Shown here in pieces: positions 24,168-36,906 of a stretch of DNA of 64,000 bases. The translations under genes were made by a program, and so were the position numbers. Positions within the stretch are counted from its first letter, which is position 1, and every line of letters begins with the position of its first letter. Below the pieces are notes generated by a model. That model ran no database searches and was not told the origin of the DNA. It saw only the letters and a program-made list of their open reading frames with translations. The stretch comes from Condylostoma magnum (taxonomy: Eukaryota > Ciliophora > Heterotrichea > Heterotrichida > Condylostomatidae), in the NCBI GenBank assembly GCA_920105805.1, contig CAKKTI010000030.1:26388-90387 (forward strand). Reading direction: 5' to 3'.

Positions 24168-24920
24168 ATGCCACATAGAAAGGTTTGGGTTAAAAGAGCG
24201 CATTAGTTACTAGAATTCTTAGTAATACAACCGGGGTCTAAGGAGTTTCAGTAGCCAGTCAATTGATAAGAACTAGGTTTAGAGGATTATTTGACTATAA
24301 TTAAAAGTCCTATGGACTTAAGCACAGTCAAAAGAAAGCTAGATCATAATGAGTATCAAAGCCTATAAGAAGTTATTTCAGATATAAATCTTATTTGGGA
24401 TAACTGCTGTTTGTATAATGGGCCTGGATCTGATTATACAAAACTGGCTAATTTGATGGATAGAAAGGTGAACAAGTTTATTCAAAAGCTAAATCTGATA
24501 TAAGATTACGAGCTACCAATACGGCGAACAAGACATATGTTTGAGTAAAGCTCTACAAGCTTATCATACGAGGAGAAATGAGAATTAACTGAGCAAATCA
24601 GGAAAATCAGCCATGATAAGATTTTAGAGCTAATTGAGATTTTCAGAAACAATTGTCCAGGTGCGCTTTTGTAAAAAGATGACAACAACGTTAGATTAAT
24701 ACTAGATCGACTGGACAGAGATACTTATAATTTAATAATAGAATTCCTTTACGAATAGTAAAAATGCTTTCTTAAAAATGTAACAGATTTGGCCAGAGGG
24801 AATATGCCCGGGAGCACATGCATCATCTATTAAAGCTTTCAGAAATCAAACCAACTATTTCTATAAGGTCTCCAAGATAAATTAAATTTAATGGGAAAGC
24901 TAGAATCGCTAAAAAAGTAA
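24168..24920 (+). CDS. BET-family protein: bromodomain plus NET (extraterminal) domain
   Basis: 250 residues. The bromodomain spans about residues 10-105: a ZA-type loop, then [20 protein letters not shown] and [17 protein letters not shown], with the asparagine that recognises acetyl-lysine in YNG. The NET domain spans about 130-195 ([19 protein letters not shown], then [17 protein letters not shown]). Bromodomain followed by NET defines the BET class, which reads acetylated histones. Only one bromodomain is present, as in plant and some protist forms. Start ATG 24168; the same frame is open further upstream. Stop TAA 24918-24920, 44 nt before the next ATG. Confidence 0.8.
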
Positions 24921-24964
24921 GAGATAATGAAATTTAGTATTAAAATAATATTTTGCTGTAGAAG

Positions 24965-25351
24965 ATGATCTAAATTACTAAAAATCCAACTAATTTAAGT
25001 CCTAAGATGACTAGGCCTAAATCATAGCATATTTAATTGAATTATTATAAGAAGAAAAGAGAAATATAACAGATTTATCAGTAAAACTCTTAAATTTTGA
25101 ATAGATTAAAAAAAACTAAGTCTAATTACTCTATCAAGGAATGGCAAAAACATGCTAAATAGTCTAAGTATCTTTCAAGTTAACTTAGTTAAAACTCGAA
25201 TAACCATAAAAGATCTATTAGCTATACTCCAACAACTTTTATGCAATTAAGCATTCCATCTAGACCAAATACTGCAAGAATATCAACTTATAAAGAATCT
25301 GTACAAAGACCTAAAACAGCTGCAAGTCATAATAGAATGAAATCCCTTTGA
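24965..25351 (+). CDS. Small basic Ser/Lys/Asn-rich protein, unknown
   Basis: 128 residues from ATG 24965 to TGA 25349-25351. It is rich in K, S, N, Q and T with few hydrophobics, for example SNYSIKEWQKHAK and SIPSRPNTARIST. Such low-complexity basic proteins in ciliates are often cytoskeletal or chromatin-associated, but nothing here identifies it. Same strand as the BET gene, 44 nt downstream. Convergent with the amidohydrolase-like gene, 27 nt away. Confidence 0.45.
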
Positions 25352-25378
25352 ATAATAAAGAAAATACTATGTGAAATG

Positions 25379-27430
25379 TTAATATTTAAATTCCCCTTCA
25401 TTATATCTCAATACTCCTTTGGCATATACTTGCTTAATTTTACCTTTTAGCTCTTATTGATTATATAAACAATTTTCTGGAAACAAAGTTGCTTGTTAAT
25501 CAATCAACTCAGATTAAAAGGGATTTCAAACAATGAAATCCGCAAATTTACCTTATTTAATTGATCCTCTCACATCAAAAATGTTAAAAAGTTTTGCAGG
25601 ATTTTCCGAAAACTTTTCTGATAACTTTACAATTTGCTTCTCCAGTTCTTTTTAGCTTTTAACTCTTGCCATTATTTTTGTCCATACAGCCTGAAGAGAA
25701 TATCCTAGTACACTAACACCATTTACAGCTTTCCTGAAATTGCCCGATCCGATGGTCTTGAATACCGAATCAATACTAGAATGTCTTGATTCAATAATGT
25801 CTATGCATTCTAGAAAGTATAATTCCCATAAAAGGTTCCTATTCTTTTCATCTCTTATAGCTGGAGAGTCTTTAAATTTAGTTTATGACGATTTTACATC
25901 TTTTCCAGAGAAATAAAGGTAATGTGGAGTTGTTGAACAGGTTAATAGCTAGTTTTTATCCTTAGTTTTTCTTATATTGTTAATTGCTACTGCTGATGCT
26001 AAGGTTGATATATGTAATTTTATAGGCACTTCTTACCATGCTTGTAGTAGCTTCTTAACACCATTCTTCTCTCATATATCAGGATAGTTTGCTAGATGAT
26101 TACTGTATTATTTATCCTATTCTTATACATATTCAGGAGAGTTCTTATCTAAACTTAGCAATTAAGGCCTTCTCCCTTAAAGTCGTTTATAAAATAGCGA
26201 GTTTTCTTCATTAAACTCTTCTTTTATAGTTATTTTAGATACACGCTCAGGAATCTTGAATCCTTGCTTATCTACAAACTCTCCAAAGGATAGATCAGAA
26301 GTAGAGTTGATGTCTTCTAGCTAACCAGGCTATGCAGAATATGACTTTGTTACAATATCAAGCCAATCATCTTAAATAGTAATTTTAGAGATGGATTTTC
26401 TACGATTATCTTCGTTATACAAAGTCATTCCAGATCGACTATAGCTGTACTATTCAGCCTCAGATATAGAGCTCATATTAGACTCAGAGTCTCTAATTTT
26501 TTTCTCAAGATCTGATAAAGCACTATCTTTTCTTTAACTTTAGACATCTTCATCCTAAAATATAGGAGATTTTTCAGGACTCATCGGAGAATCTCCACTC
26601 TGGTATAAATTTTCTTATGAAAATATACAAAAGGAGTCAATACTGTTTTTTTTCTCATTACCTTCAAAGCTTTAATAAGTAAAAGATTTTTATAAAGGAT
26701 CATTTTAGTCATAATCACTGAGATCACTGAATAGATCTTCTTCTCCACTTTCATCAGTGTCTTTGGGGCTGATTTAGTCAGGAAAGGCCGCTGCGAAGAA
26801 TTGATTATCATCTTTAAGTTTGTTGAATCTGGAATCAAGGCTTTAGTTTCTAAAAGGAGAGGCCATGTAAAGCATTCTTGCTTAGGGATATTACGGATCC
26901 AGAATTAATGGTAAGTTAAATTACTGAATTTATCGGAAAAGTTCCACATAATCTTCGTCCACTTATGATATTTTTTAGCTAGGAGGGTACAAGTAGCCTT
27001 TTAATCCTAAAATATTGTCTTATAGAGGTACAGGTATTTAACAATCATTTTAAATTGTTAAAAGGTAGCCTATATCACACAAGTTGTTAGTTTATTGTCA
27101 CTTGTCCTTTTTATGGTGAGAAAGTTCAACTATTAATAGTGTAACGCCCCCTTGTATGGCCATTTGGGTTAAAAATTATTAGGCTTCCCACTCTTTCCGG
27201 ACATTAAAGTCTATTATTCCTGGGGAAATGTACGACTCTGATAGATCAGAAATATCGTAGTCGGGATACATTTAGCAAACTTCCTAGAAAGTACTACCAC
27301 TTTCCATTTGAATAACCTAATGGATAATATCCCCTTAGATCAGAAGCAGAGCGGGCTGAATGCGGCATTCTGTTGATTGATATTGTTCGTCTAAAACGAC
27401 GTGCTGGCTGAATACTCCATAAATTGACAT
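25379..27430 (-). CDS. Allantoinase/dihydropyrimidinase-like protein, probable pseudoenzyme with a disordered insert
   Basis: 683 residues. N-terminal part: VVLDEQY..., then SPGIIDFNVRKEWE...QMAIQGGVTLLIVE. This aligns with the start of the cyclic amidohydrolase barrel, where active enzymes have a metal-binding HxH after the aspartate; here the sequence is DFNVR, so both histidines are missing. Residues about 190-395 are acidic and S/D/Q-rich, with no fold evident, and look like an insert. The second half resumes the family pattern: KLHISTLASA, TPHYLYFSGKDV, ECIDIIESRHSS, SVLGYSLQAVWTKI, NPAKLFNIFDVRGSIKQGKFADFIVWNP. Some later histidines remain. I infer loss of catalysis and a scaffold role, as in CRMPs. 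Stop TAA 25379 (a second, TAG, 4 codons on). Confidence 0.68.
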
Positions 27431-27508
27431 ATTTATCATGAAATTTTCTGTTGTTAAATAATATTTTCCGAAGTATTTACTAATTTTATGTTAAACTAAT
27501 AATTTTAA

Positions 27509-27745
27509 ATGATTAATGGATAAAATGATTTTACTACAATGTCTTGTACTATTGAGCCTGTAATTACTCGTAAAGGAATTGAATTATGCTTAAGATAGGG
27601 AACAAAGCTTAGGTTGATAGGGATGGTCAAACTTGTTTTTCTTAATAAAGTTGTGTTATCAGGCTTCATAATTATGACTATTTGTATTAATTTTCTTAAA
27701 TGGCATTGGATTTTGATAGCTGTATTAATGTACAAATTGTTTTAA
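27509..27745 (+). CDS. Possible small membrane protein
   Basis: 78 residues from ATG 27509 to TAA 27743-27745. An N-terminal polar half is followed by two hydrophobic stretches (VVLSGFIIMTICINFL and WILIAVLMYKLF), which suggests a hairpin or two-pass membrane protein. No family is recognised. The opposite strand is also open, so this is a weak call based on hydrophobic pattern. Confidence 0.3.
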
Positions 27746-28275
27746 TTTATAGATTATTGATGGATATGCTATGAAATAAGTTAATAATACAAATATACGT
27801 GTATTAATTAAAATCTGTACAAAATAGAATAATATTGAACTATTTTTTTATTTACAGAATGTAATAGTCATTGCTTCTAATATAAAAATAAAATTATGAA
27901 AAGTACTATATAAAAGGAACACTTTCTATTCAAAGCATTGTTCTGTATAACAAATGCTAAGAAAAACTATTATAATACTAAGTAGGATTATTTATCATTT
28001 TTTAATAAATGTTCTTATGTAACAAACCTCTCTATCACTACTCTAACCAATACAAATCGGATTACTGCATATAATAACCCTAGTTAGTACTCATACTATA
28101 CAATAATATTATTATACACCTTTTTGTTAATTTTATTAAATTTGCAAATTAAAATATCTCTAACCCACATGCAGAATATACATATCAGTTTCTACTACTA
28201 AATAGCAAACTTTCAGACATTAACTTTCAAATTATAAATCCTAGAAGTATCAAATTTTAATAAGAATTATATTAA
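27746..28275. other. AT-rich intergenic stretch
   Basis: About 530 bp of very AT-rich sequence with runs of T and A. I see no protein family in any frame and no RNA gene. Confidence 0.4.
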
Positions 28276-28662
28276 CTACAAATCCATGCTGCTTTCCTTT
28301 CTTCCCCCTTCATACGCGCTTCGCATTCTATGGTAACTTTGCAAATAGCAAAATTTACATTTTCCCTTTGCATACAATAATTGATTATTATGAGGACAAA
28401 GCCACGCATACCTCTGCCTGCCTAAACTATGATAGCAATTATTGCACATATTCTTAGCATAATGCCTTCTATTGGTATGTGGGCATGCTGTTACCTTCTT
28501 TACGCCTCTTCTACCTTAATTTCTTTGATCTCTGTCAGAATTACTCTATTCTGCTGCTTTATCAAAATCAAATAAAGGATTAAGAGAGTTAAAAGGGCTG
28601 GGCAGTTGCAGTGAAATTGGCCACTGGCTGGATTAGGTTTGATTTGAGAGTAAAGAGTACAT
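28276..28662 (-). CDS. Small zinc-binding protein with repeated C-x(n)-HYAK / CxxCY motifs
   Basis: 128 residues. The N-terminal half is S/N/Q-rich. The C-terminal half has two similar Cys/His units: ACPHTNRRHYAKNMCNNCYH and LCPHNNQLLYAKGKCKFCYL. Each gives C, then H, then CxxC, a clear zinc-ribbon-like pattern. I recall similar HYAK..C..CY units in ciliate proteins of unknown function, but name no family. ATG 28662 was chosen because it is in frame with the motif; another ATG 26 nt upstream is in a different frame. Stop TAG 28276-28278. Confidence 0.6.
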
Positions 28663-30232
<1,570 letters not shown>

Positions 30233-30404
30233 AAGATAAAATATTCTTAATTATATATCTTATTATAACTCTAAAGGCTGCTAAATCTGATACAACTCAA
30301 TATATAGATTTATTTCATGTATTAAACTAAACAATCATTTAAATAATGCAGGTGCTATTTACTAACAACTAAGCATTACACATTTAAAACAGATTAGTAT
30401 AAAT

Positions 30405-32633
30405 ATGGAAATCAAAATGCAAGCAAACTAAGCTGAATCCTTGATGGAATCAGTGCCTTAGCCTACTATAAAACTACACAGAAGACTAGAACACTTAATA
30501 ACTCTATTACAAAAGTACAAAAAGCCAACTTAAGAGTAAAGATAGCAAAGCAGTGAAATACTAGCAGGAACTAATTTTAACCCATAAAGCATTGAAACGA
30601 TCATGAATAGAATTAATCAGCGAATAAAAATGAAACCTAAGAAATCCCAAGCTAAGATTGAACAGCCAGAAATATACGAGTAGTAATTTCAAAGCAAACT
30701 TATAGTGAATGTAATTGATGACATGGACAAGAGAACATTGAGTAAGAATAGGCGGGTAAGTAAATGGCCATTACTAAGGGATTAGCTGATTTAGGGTAAC
30801 TAAATCTAAATTAATCAAGCATAACCTTTAAACATACAATCAAGGTTAAGTGAAGCCGTTATTTGCTACAGTCAGGTGATCAAATGCTATTTTTAAAGTA
30901 TGATAAATAACTCGAATTTGAACCTAGTACATGAGCTGTATAAGGCAGAGATGAGTAGAAGTGATGGGAATAGGGATAATTTTGAAATAGTATGAGAATT
31001 ACTATAAAAGCAATTAGAAGACACATCATAAGGAATTACGAGTATAATGTAAAACACATGCGAGTTCTATGAAAAAAGATTCAAAATGATACTTTTTTCT
31101 TAGTTCTCAAACACTTAAAACTTATTTCAAATACTAGAGAACTATATAAGTACTTAAACTCAAAGCAGAATTCATACTTAAGCCTTGCAAGACGCAGAGT
31201 CTATTAGATGGGCGATTCTGTACTACTTGCTTCGGTGTGGGGAGGAGTAAGCTGCTATAAAATACGCTAACGAGTACAATATATGAATAGCAGCTCATCT
31301 TGAAGAGTATGTTTCAAACAATTATTACCTAGGCTAGAATAAATCACAAGAACTCTGCAATTTAGCTTTAACATCAGATAACTCCTTTCTGCAGGCCATT
31401 GGAGTAATTTTAACTAGAATTAATGAGGAAGTAAATCCTGAAATTTTTGTTACTATAGAAGACAGTTTATGGTTTAGGCTGAAAATATGCGATGACACAA
31501 TAGACGACACTTAGGCTCTTCCATTATTCGCCCTATAAGCCGAGGTTAAGGCGTCACAACTACAGAAACCGTTGATTTAGACCCTGGCACTGATATCAGT
31601 GCTTTGCTACGGTGAGGCTATTTAACTATTACTAGAAAATTATTAGACAGAAGCAACTCATATAGCAATTGCCTTGAATTCTGCTAGAATACTCCCATTA
31701 TTGACAGATTGATTCACTGATTTTGATGTTAATGATGGTATAACTCATGTAAATCTATCACTGTTACTATGCAATTATGTTAAAATATTCAGACCTAATT
31801 ATGTTAACGAGGGACTTATATATATAAGCTTAATTCCTTCGAGTTAATTACTAATAAAAGAAGCTACGGAGTTCCTAATAGCAAATGAGAATTATTAAAT
31901 TGTATTAAACTATGAAATCTACATATTCTCTAATTAATTCAAATAAAAGGTTGGGTTGGAAATATACAGACAAATAGTTAAAGGATTCGCAGATTATGCT
32001 TTATAAAAAGGTGACAAAGAAGCCAGTATACTTTTTGATTTAATAGAAGATCATTAATAAGTGTTAATTTCTTGGATAAATGAGGCTAAATTTAAACTAA
32101 AAGAGTTAAAAGCACGTTGGGATTCAGAGTATGAAAGACAAAGAATAACAGTTATAAAGGGATAATCACCTAGAGTATCATGGGTAAGTGACACTCACCC
32201 GCAACTTTACAATCAATACAGAAAAAAGAGAGTGTTTTAAACTTACCCAAAGCTAGATAAAGCATTGGATCTCATGGATGTAATGCTTACTTTTTACAAT
32301 TGTGCTATAAACAAACATCTGAAATAAGCCATAACTGTCCTAGTAGCAGCATAATTTCTACCTCTACGTTAAAACATGTCATCTTTCTAAGCTGTGGAGG
32401 TTTGCAAGAATTTAGATCTATCAGTATAGGAAGAACTCCCCAGTTTAATCAAGACAGCTTTGGAGGCTTTAGAAATACTATGTGAAAAGGAGTAAGAGTA
32501 TATAACAGATTTAAGGTCGTTGGTTAATTTCCATGGAGAATTGCTACAAGGGCTGAAAGTTAACTCTATTGTGCAGGGAAATCTATCAAGTATGAATGCT
32601 TATATACGAGAACTTAAGGGAAGGCTAATTTGA
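30405..32633 (+). CDS. NUP93: Nup93/Nic96-family inner-ring nucleoporin
   Basis: 742 residues, mostly alpha-helical. Nup93 (Nic96 in yeast) anchors the inner ring of the nuclear pore. Family-like landmarks: an N-terminal coiled region; EIVWELLQKQLE around residue 200; SIRWAILYYLLRCGEEQAAIKYAN near residue 270, which matches the P-x-W-A-x-x-x-x-x-LRCG-D element; SFLQAIGVILTRI and IEDSLWFRLKIC; and GEAIQLLLE in the solenoid. The C-terminal helices run to ELKGRLI. I end it at TGA 32631-32633, 15 nt before the convergent EF-hand gene's stop. If that TGA is Trp the frame would run antisense into the neighbour. Many TAA/TAG codons serve as Gln. Confidence 0.72.
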
Positions 32634-32648
32634 GCATTAACTTTTTAC

Positions 32649-34751
32649 CTAATTGTTATTTCTTATTTTATGCAGCGAAATTCTTGAAATTTGGCTAAAA
32701 CCTGCCCATTAGTGCACTGGAGAGCCATTCTTTGAAGATTTTCGTTGTAATTTGTTTACCAAATAGTTCTTTATTGCAAAATCCTTCTATCCTTTATTTC
32801 CTATATTGTATCTTATAATTATCTTTGCAAAAGTTTAAAGGGAAATATCTCCTGGTCCATTGAGTTTTAGTGCTTTTGCATATAGATATTCCATTACATT
32901 TTACGGTATTTTTTCATCAAGCTTTTAAAGACATTGGTTAAACACTGTCTCAGAAAGAGAGTGTATATTGTTTTACCTAGCAAATGATATAATAAATGCA
33001 GTTTGTTTTTGCTCTAGTATTCTGTATATCTCGGCCAGTACCTCTAAAAACCTGCATTTGCTAGTCATATAATCATCTGAATTACAGCAGCTATTAAATT
33101 TATTCAAATTGATAAATTCAGAGAATTCTTCTTTTGATATTTCTTCATCCCCATTTGGATCTAACACTTCAAATAGAATACTTACATCTTCTGCTGGCAT
33201 CCAAATATCTAGAACTGTTCTTAATCCGTTTAAAAGTTCATCCTTACTTATACTTCCTCCTCCATCTTCGTCTAATTATGTAAATAGATTCTCTGGAGTT
33301 TAGCCTAATTTTGCCATTTTATGGCATATTCTAAACACCAGAAAGTCTTTCAAGGTTACAGTGTCAGGCCTGAGGAGCTTAATTGCTATTGCCCTGCTGT
33401 ATTTATCAGTATCAAAAATTTAGTATATTAATGAGCATACATCTATAAGATATGCCATTCCTCCAGTAACGGATTTTTATTACTTACTTGTAATGGACAT
33501 TTAATACGGATTTCTTGAATTCTCCTGTGATTGTTAATGTCTGAATGTCTTTTTAGCCTTTCTATGAGTATTAGCTTTCTCTATAAGGTTATTAAACTCT
33601 ATTCTTGTTTTTGTTATAAAGGTAGCTAAAGTAACATCAATTGGCTCTGGGTGATAAATATTGAGTAATCTACAGAAAATTGATGCATATGGATGTCTTC
33701 GCTGATAAAGAATATGCAGTGCTGGTATAAGTTAAGATAAACAACGAAAGGCTAGCTTATCAAGTCCAAAATTTCTTCGGAGATGTTCAATTAGGAACTC
33801 TTATATCTTGCGAGGCTTTCTGTATGCCCTAAGGTCTTATATATCCACTTCATATTTTTTATCCATTAATTCCTCAAAAAGCCGGAATACATTAGAATCT
33901 GGCATTGGTTTCTCATCAGGGAATGTATACTTTTTGAGACAGCTTAAAATTGTATTGTTTTCTAGCTGTGATCTGTAATCTTAATCTATAAATTGCTTAG
34001 CATTGTTTAAATCTCTTGTATCTAATTCAGCATCTTCATTATCATCAATTATTAAGTCTTATGGTATATCTAGTTCTGTTGGTTATTCTTCCTCTTCATT
34101 CCAGCGTGCAAAAATCTCGTATAAATCCTCCTTTACTAGTCGGCTTCAAGCTGTTAGCAATTTTTGCAGTAAATCTCTCTTATTAATTTTTTTCTTTTAC
34201 TTGCCCTATATTTACATTTCATTACTCCAGAAGACTAATTGAACTTCTTTAGACTTTAATAATTCGTTGTATTTTTATTACAGTTCTTAAAACAGTGTAT
34301 TTTTATCTTTAATGGTGCCTTCTAATTACTCTATCTTAGATTGATAGCTTTTAATCAATTCCTTTTAATCATTATTTTAGCTCATTAATTCAATTTGCTC
34401 CTTATACCAAGCTTCTTTACTTTCTCATTCCTGTTTTGATTATTCTATGAATTTTTCCTACTCTTTATTCTTATTTTCCAAAGTGTTTATATCACTCTTA
34501 TAGAAGCCTTATAAAAGTTCTAGATTATTTTTGCTTCTTTATACAAGAATTTAGCTCTCTGGTTCCTACTCCTAAACCTATGAAACAAGTTTTCCATAAA
34601 AATCAACAATATCATTTAGGTTAGTATAGCAATTTTAGAAATTATCCTTAGATCTATCTTCAGGCATTTCTTCCTTTTTAAGCCCCTCAAACTTAAATGG
34701 ATCCCTCTAAACAATAGAGGCATTATTTCCTCCTCCACATAGTCCACCCAT
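32649..34751 (-). CDS. Myristoyl-type coiled-coil protein with EF-hands
   Basis: 700 residues. It starts MGGLCGGG, a glycine at position 2 plus a nearby cysteine that suggests N-myristoylation and palmitoylation. A coiled coil spans about residues 60-190. The middle part is globular and helical. Two EF-hands lie near residues 490-560: loops DEDGGGSISKDE and DPNGDEEISKEE, both with acidic residues at calcium positions 1, 3, 5 and 12. The tail after them is helical. Probably a calcium-responsive membrane-associated cortical protein; no named family. ATG 34751 lies 16 bp from the divergent Rab ATG. Stop TAG 32649-32651. Confidence 0.7.
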
Positions 34752-34767
34752 TTTAGAATATTTTGTA
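34752..34767. promoter_or_regulatory. 16-bp divergent gap between two start codons
   Basis: The whole gap reads TTTAGAATATTTTGTA. Both transcripts must start inside it or inside the neighbouring coding region, leaving almost no 5' UTR. Confidence 0.55.
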
Positions 34768-35370
34768 ATGGAGTAGAAATATGATCAACTCTTTAAAATT
34801 ATTCTAATAGGAGATTCAGCAGTTGGTAAAACATCAGTGCTACATAGGTATGTAGATGATACATTTAATTTTACTCCAAATCATTTTCCAACAATTGTAA
34901 TAGATTTTATGAATAAAAAAATAGAGTAAGATAACAAACGAATTATATTGTAAATATGAGATGTGAAACGCTAAGGTAGATTCCGTAATATGGTAGCAAA
35001 TTACTACCGTGGAGCCAACGGAATAATGATCTTTTTTGATGTAACAAACTATGAAAGCTTTTAAAGCACTGAATTATGAGAAAAAGAGACTAATACTCAT
35101 CTAAGAACAGATATTCCAAAGATGCTAATAGGTAATAAGATCGACTTAGAATAGTCCCGGATGGTTTCTTACGAAGAGGGATAAGAAATGGCTGATAGAC
35201 TGGGCATGCAGTACTTAGAAATCTCAGCATATAATGACTTAAACATAAAAGAAGCATTTCAAACAATGGTTCACTCTTTACTAACAAAATAATCATCTGC
35301 TGTGAGCAGAGAAGGTATACAGCTTAAACTACAACCCGAAGAACCTGTAAGAAGACAGTGCTGCGGCTGA
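34768..35370 (+). CDS. Rab-like small GTPase with a non-canonical switch II
   Basis: 200 residues. The P loop is GDSAVGKTS, the G2 Thr lies in FPTIVIDF, the G4 motif is GNKID, G5 is SAY, and the C terminus is QCCG, a prenylation cysteine pair. The G3 segment reads WDVKRQGRF where Rabs have WDTAGQERF. The A-G before the Gln is replaced by K-R and the following Glu by Gly. The Gln aligned with the catalytic residue is kept. Trp of IWD is TGA. GTP hydrolysis or effector binding is likely altered (inference). The stop is TGA-TGA at 35368-35373, an unusual clean double TGA. Confidence 0.8.
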
Positions 35371-35402
35371 TGAATTAAATTAACTTATTATAATCCACTA
35401 AA

Positions 35403-36863
35403 ATGGGATGCTGCCAAGGAGGAGAATTTGGACCTGTGCAATAAGCCAGGCAAGTAAATACTATAAGTGATTTATCAGTAAGGTCTAAATTCGTAAGGAA
35501 TCAAAGAGGGAATATAGAAGATTTCTATGAAATTGGGTAAAAAATAGGAGAAGGAGGATATGCTTAGATTTTCTAGGCGAAAGACTTGAGTTCAGGGGTA
35601 ATTAGAGCTGTTAAGAAGATACAAAGGGACATGACGGTCAATAATGCCTAGGATATCATACAAGAGGCAGAGATACTCAAGAATCTGGTAAATTTTAAGC
35701 AGGATCATCCTAATATTGTGCCTGTTATACAAATTTTTGATACTGAGGAATTTGTGTATATAGTTTCCGAGCTATGCAGCGGAGGTGACTTGATTTCTAG
35801 GATAATAATGGAAGATTACCTATCAGAGCACTACTCAGCTAAAATCATCCGTGATATTCTGTCCGCTCTTTACTACTGTCACAATGCTGGGCTTGTTCAC
35901 AGGGACATAAAACCTGAAAACTTGTTATTTGAGAATGAAAGCTCAGATGCTCGTTTAAAGGTAATTGATTTTGGAATTTCCGAAAGATTGTATAGAAGAG
36001 TAAAACAAAGTGTTATTGTAGGAAGTGCTTATTATATTGCTCCTGAGGTTATTGAGGGAGAATATGATGATAGGTGTGATGTATGGAGTGTAGGGATAAT
36101 TCTGCATATATTACTGTGTGGGTATCCTCCGTTTAATGGGGATGATGAGATAAGTATAGTTAATTCTATAATGAACGATCCCGTAAAGCTAGTACCTGAG
36201 GACTGAATACATGTATCTAGCTCAGCTAAGAAACTGGTATTGAAAATGCTAGAAAAGGATTACAAAAAGAGGATTAATGCTTAATAGGCACTTATGCATG
36301 AGTGGATTAGGGATAATGTAAAAGAAAATTCAAACGAGAGGCCCCAGGCTTAGAGTGTTCTATAGAATATGACTCTTTTCACCGTAAGTTATAAGCAGTA
36401 GTAAAGCAAGTTGAGACAGTAAATCCTAGCATATTTGATTTACAATTGTCCTCCTATAAATGAATAAGAACTAGGGGATGTGTTTAGATCCCTTGATGTT
36501 AATTCAGATGGACATATATCACCGCAGGAGTTAAGAGATGGGTTTAAGACACTTGGACTACGCACTGAGCAAGAGGCAGATTTGATATTTCAGCAATTCG
36601 ATACTGATGGTGTTGGATATTTAAACTTTACTGAATTTAAAGCAGCTGCTAATGATTGGAAAACATTTTCTATTGCTGATAAGCTCGAATAACTGCTATA
36701 ATCATGGGATAAGAAGGATCGTGGGTCCTTAAGTTATCAAGATGTATCAGATATGCTAGGCACTGAAGTTGATGATGAGTGAGATTAATTGGAAAAGGAC
36801 ATAGAAGGGAACGTTGATATAGAACATTTCAAGAACTATATAATGGGGAAGTTAGATTTGTAG
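35403..36863 (+). CDS. Calcium-dependent protein kinase (CDPK) with EF-hand tail
   Basis: 481 residues in two exons around a 15-nt intron (35688-35702). It starts MGCC, a myristoylation/palmitoylation signal. Kinase domain about residues 45-310: GEGGYAQIF glycine loop, VKKI lysine, HRDIKPENLLF, DFGISE, GSAYYIAPEV and CDVWSVGII. The junction helix precedes EF-hands at about 365-475. The first two have good loops (DVNSDGHISPQE, DTDGVGYLNFTE); the last two are degenerate (DKKDRGSLSYQD and a shortened one). CDPKs transduce calcium in ciliates, plants and apicomplexans. The tail ends KLDL; stop TAG 36861-36863 or TAA 36879-36881. Confidence 0.9.
35688..35702 (+). other. 15-nt intron in the CDPK gene
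   Basis: GTAAATTTTAAGCAG between AAG AAT CTG and GAT CAT CCT. Removal gives LKNLDHPNIV, the conserved kinase motif. Length is a multiple of three, so retention adds five residues and would not shift the frame. Confidence 0.9.
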
Positions 36864-36906
36864 CTTATAAAAACAGTTTAAATCACTAGTGTTCGAATAT
36901 ATATAA

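Noticed and set aside
24140-24168. tRNA-like B box (AGTTCAAATTC)
   Set aside because: No matching A box or cloverleaf at the right distance. I found no tRNA gene anywhere, so no suppressor tRNA is in the window.
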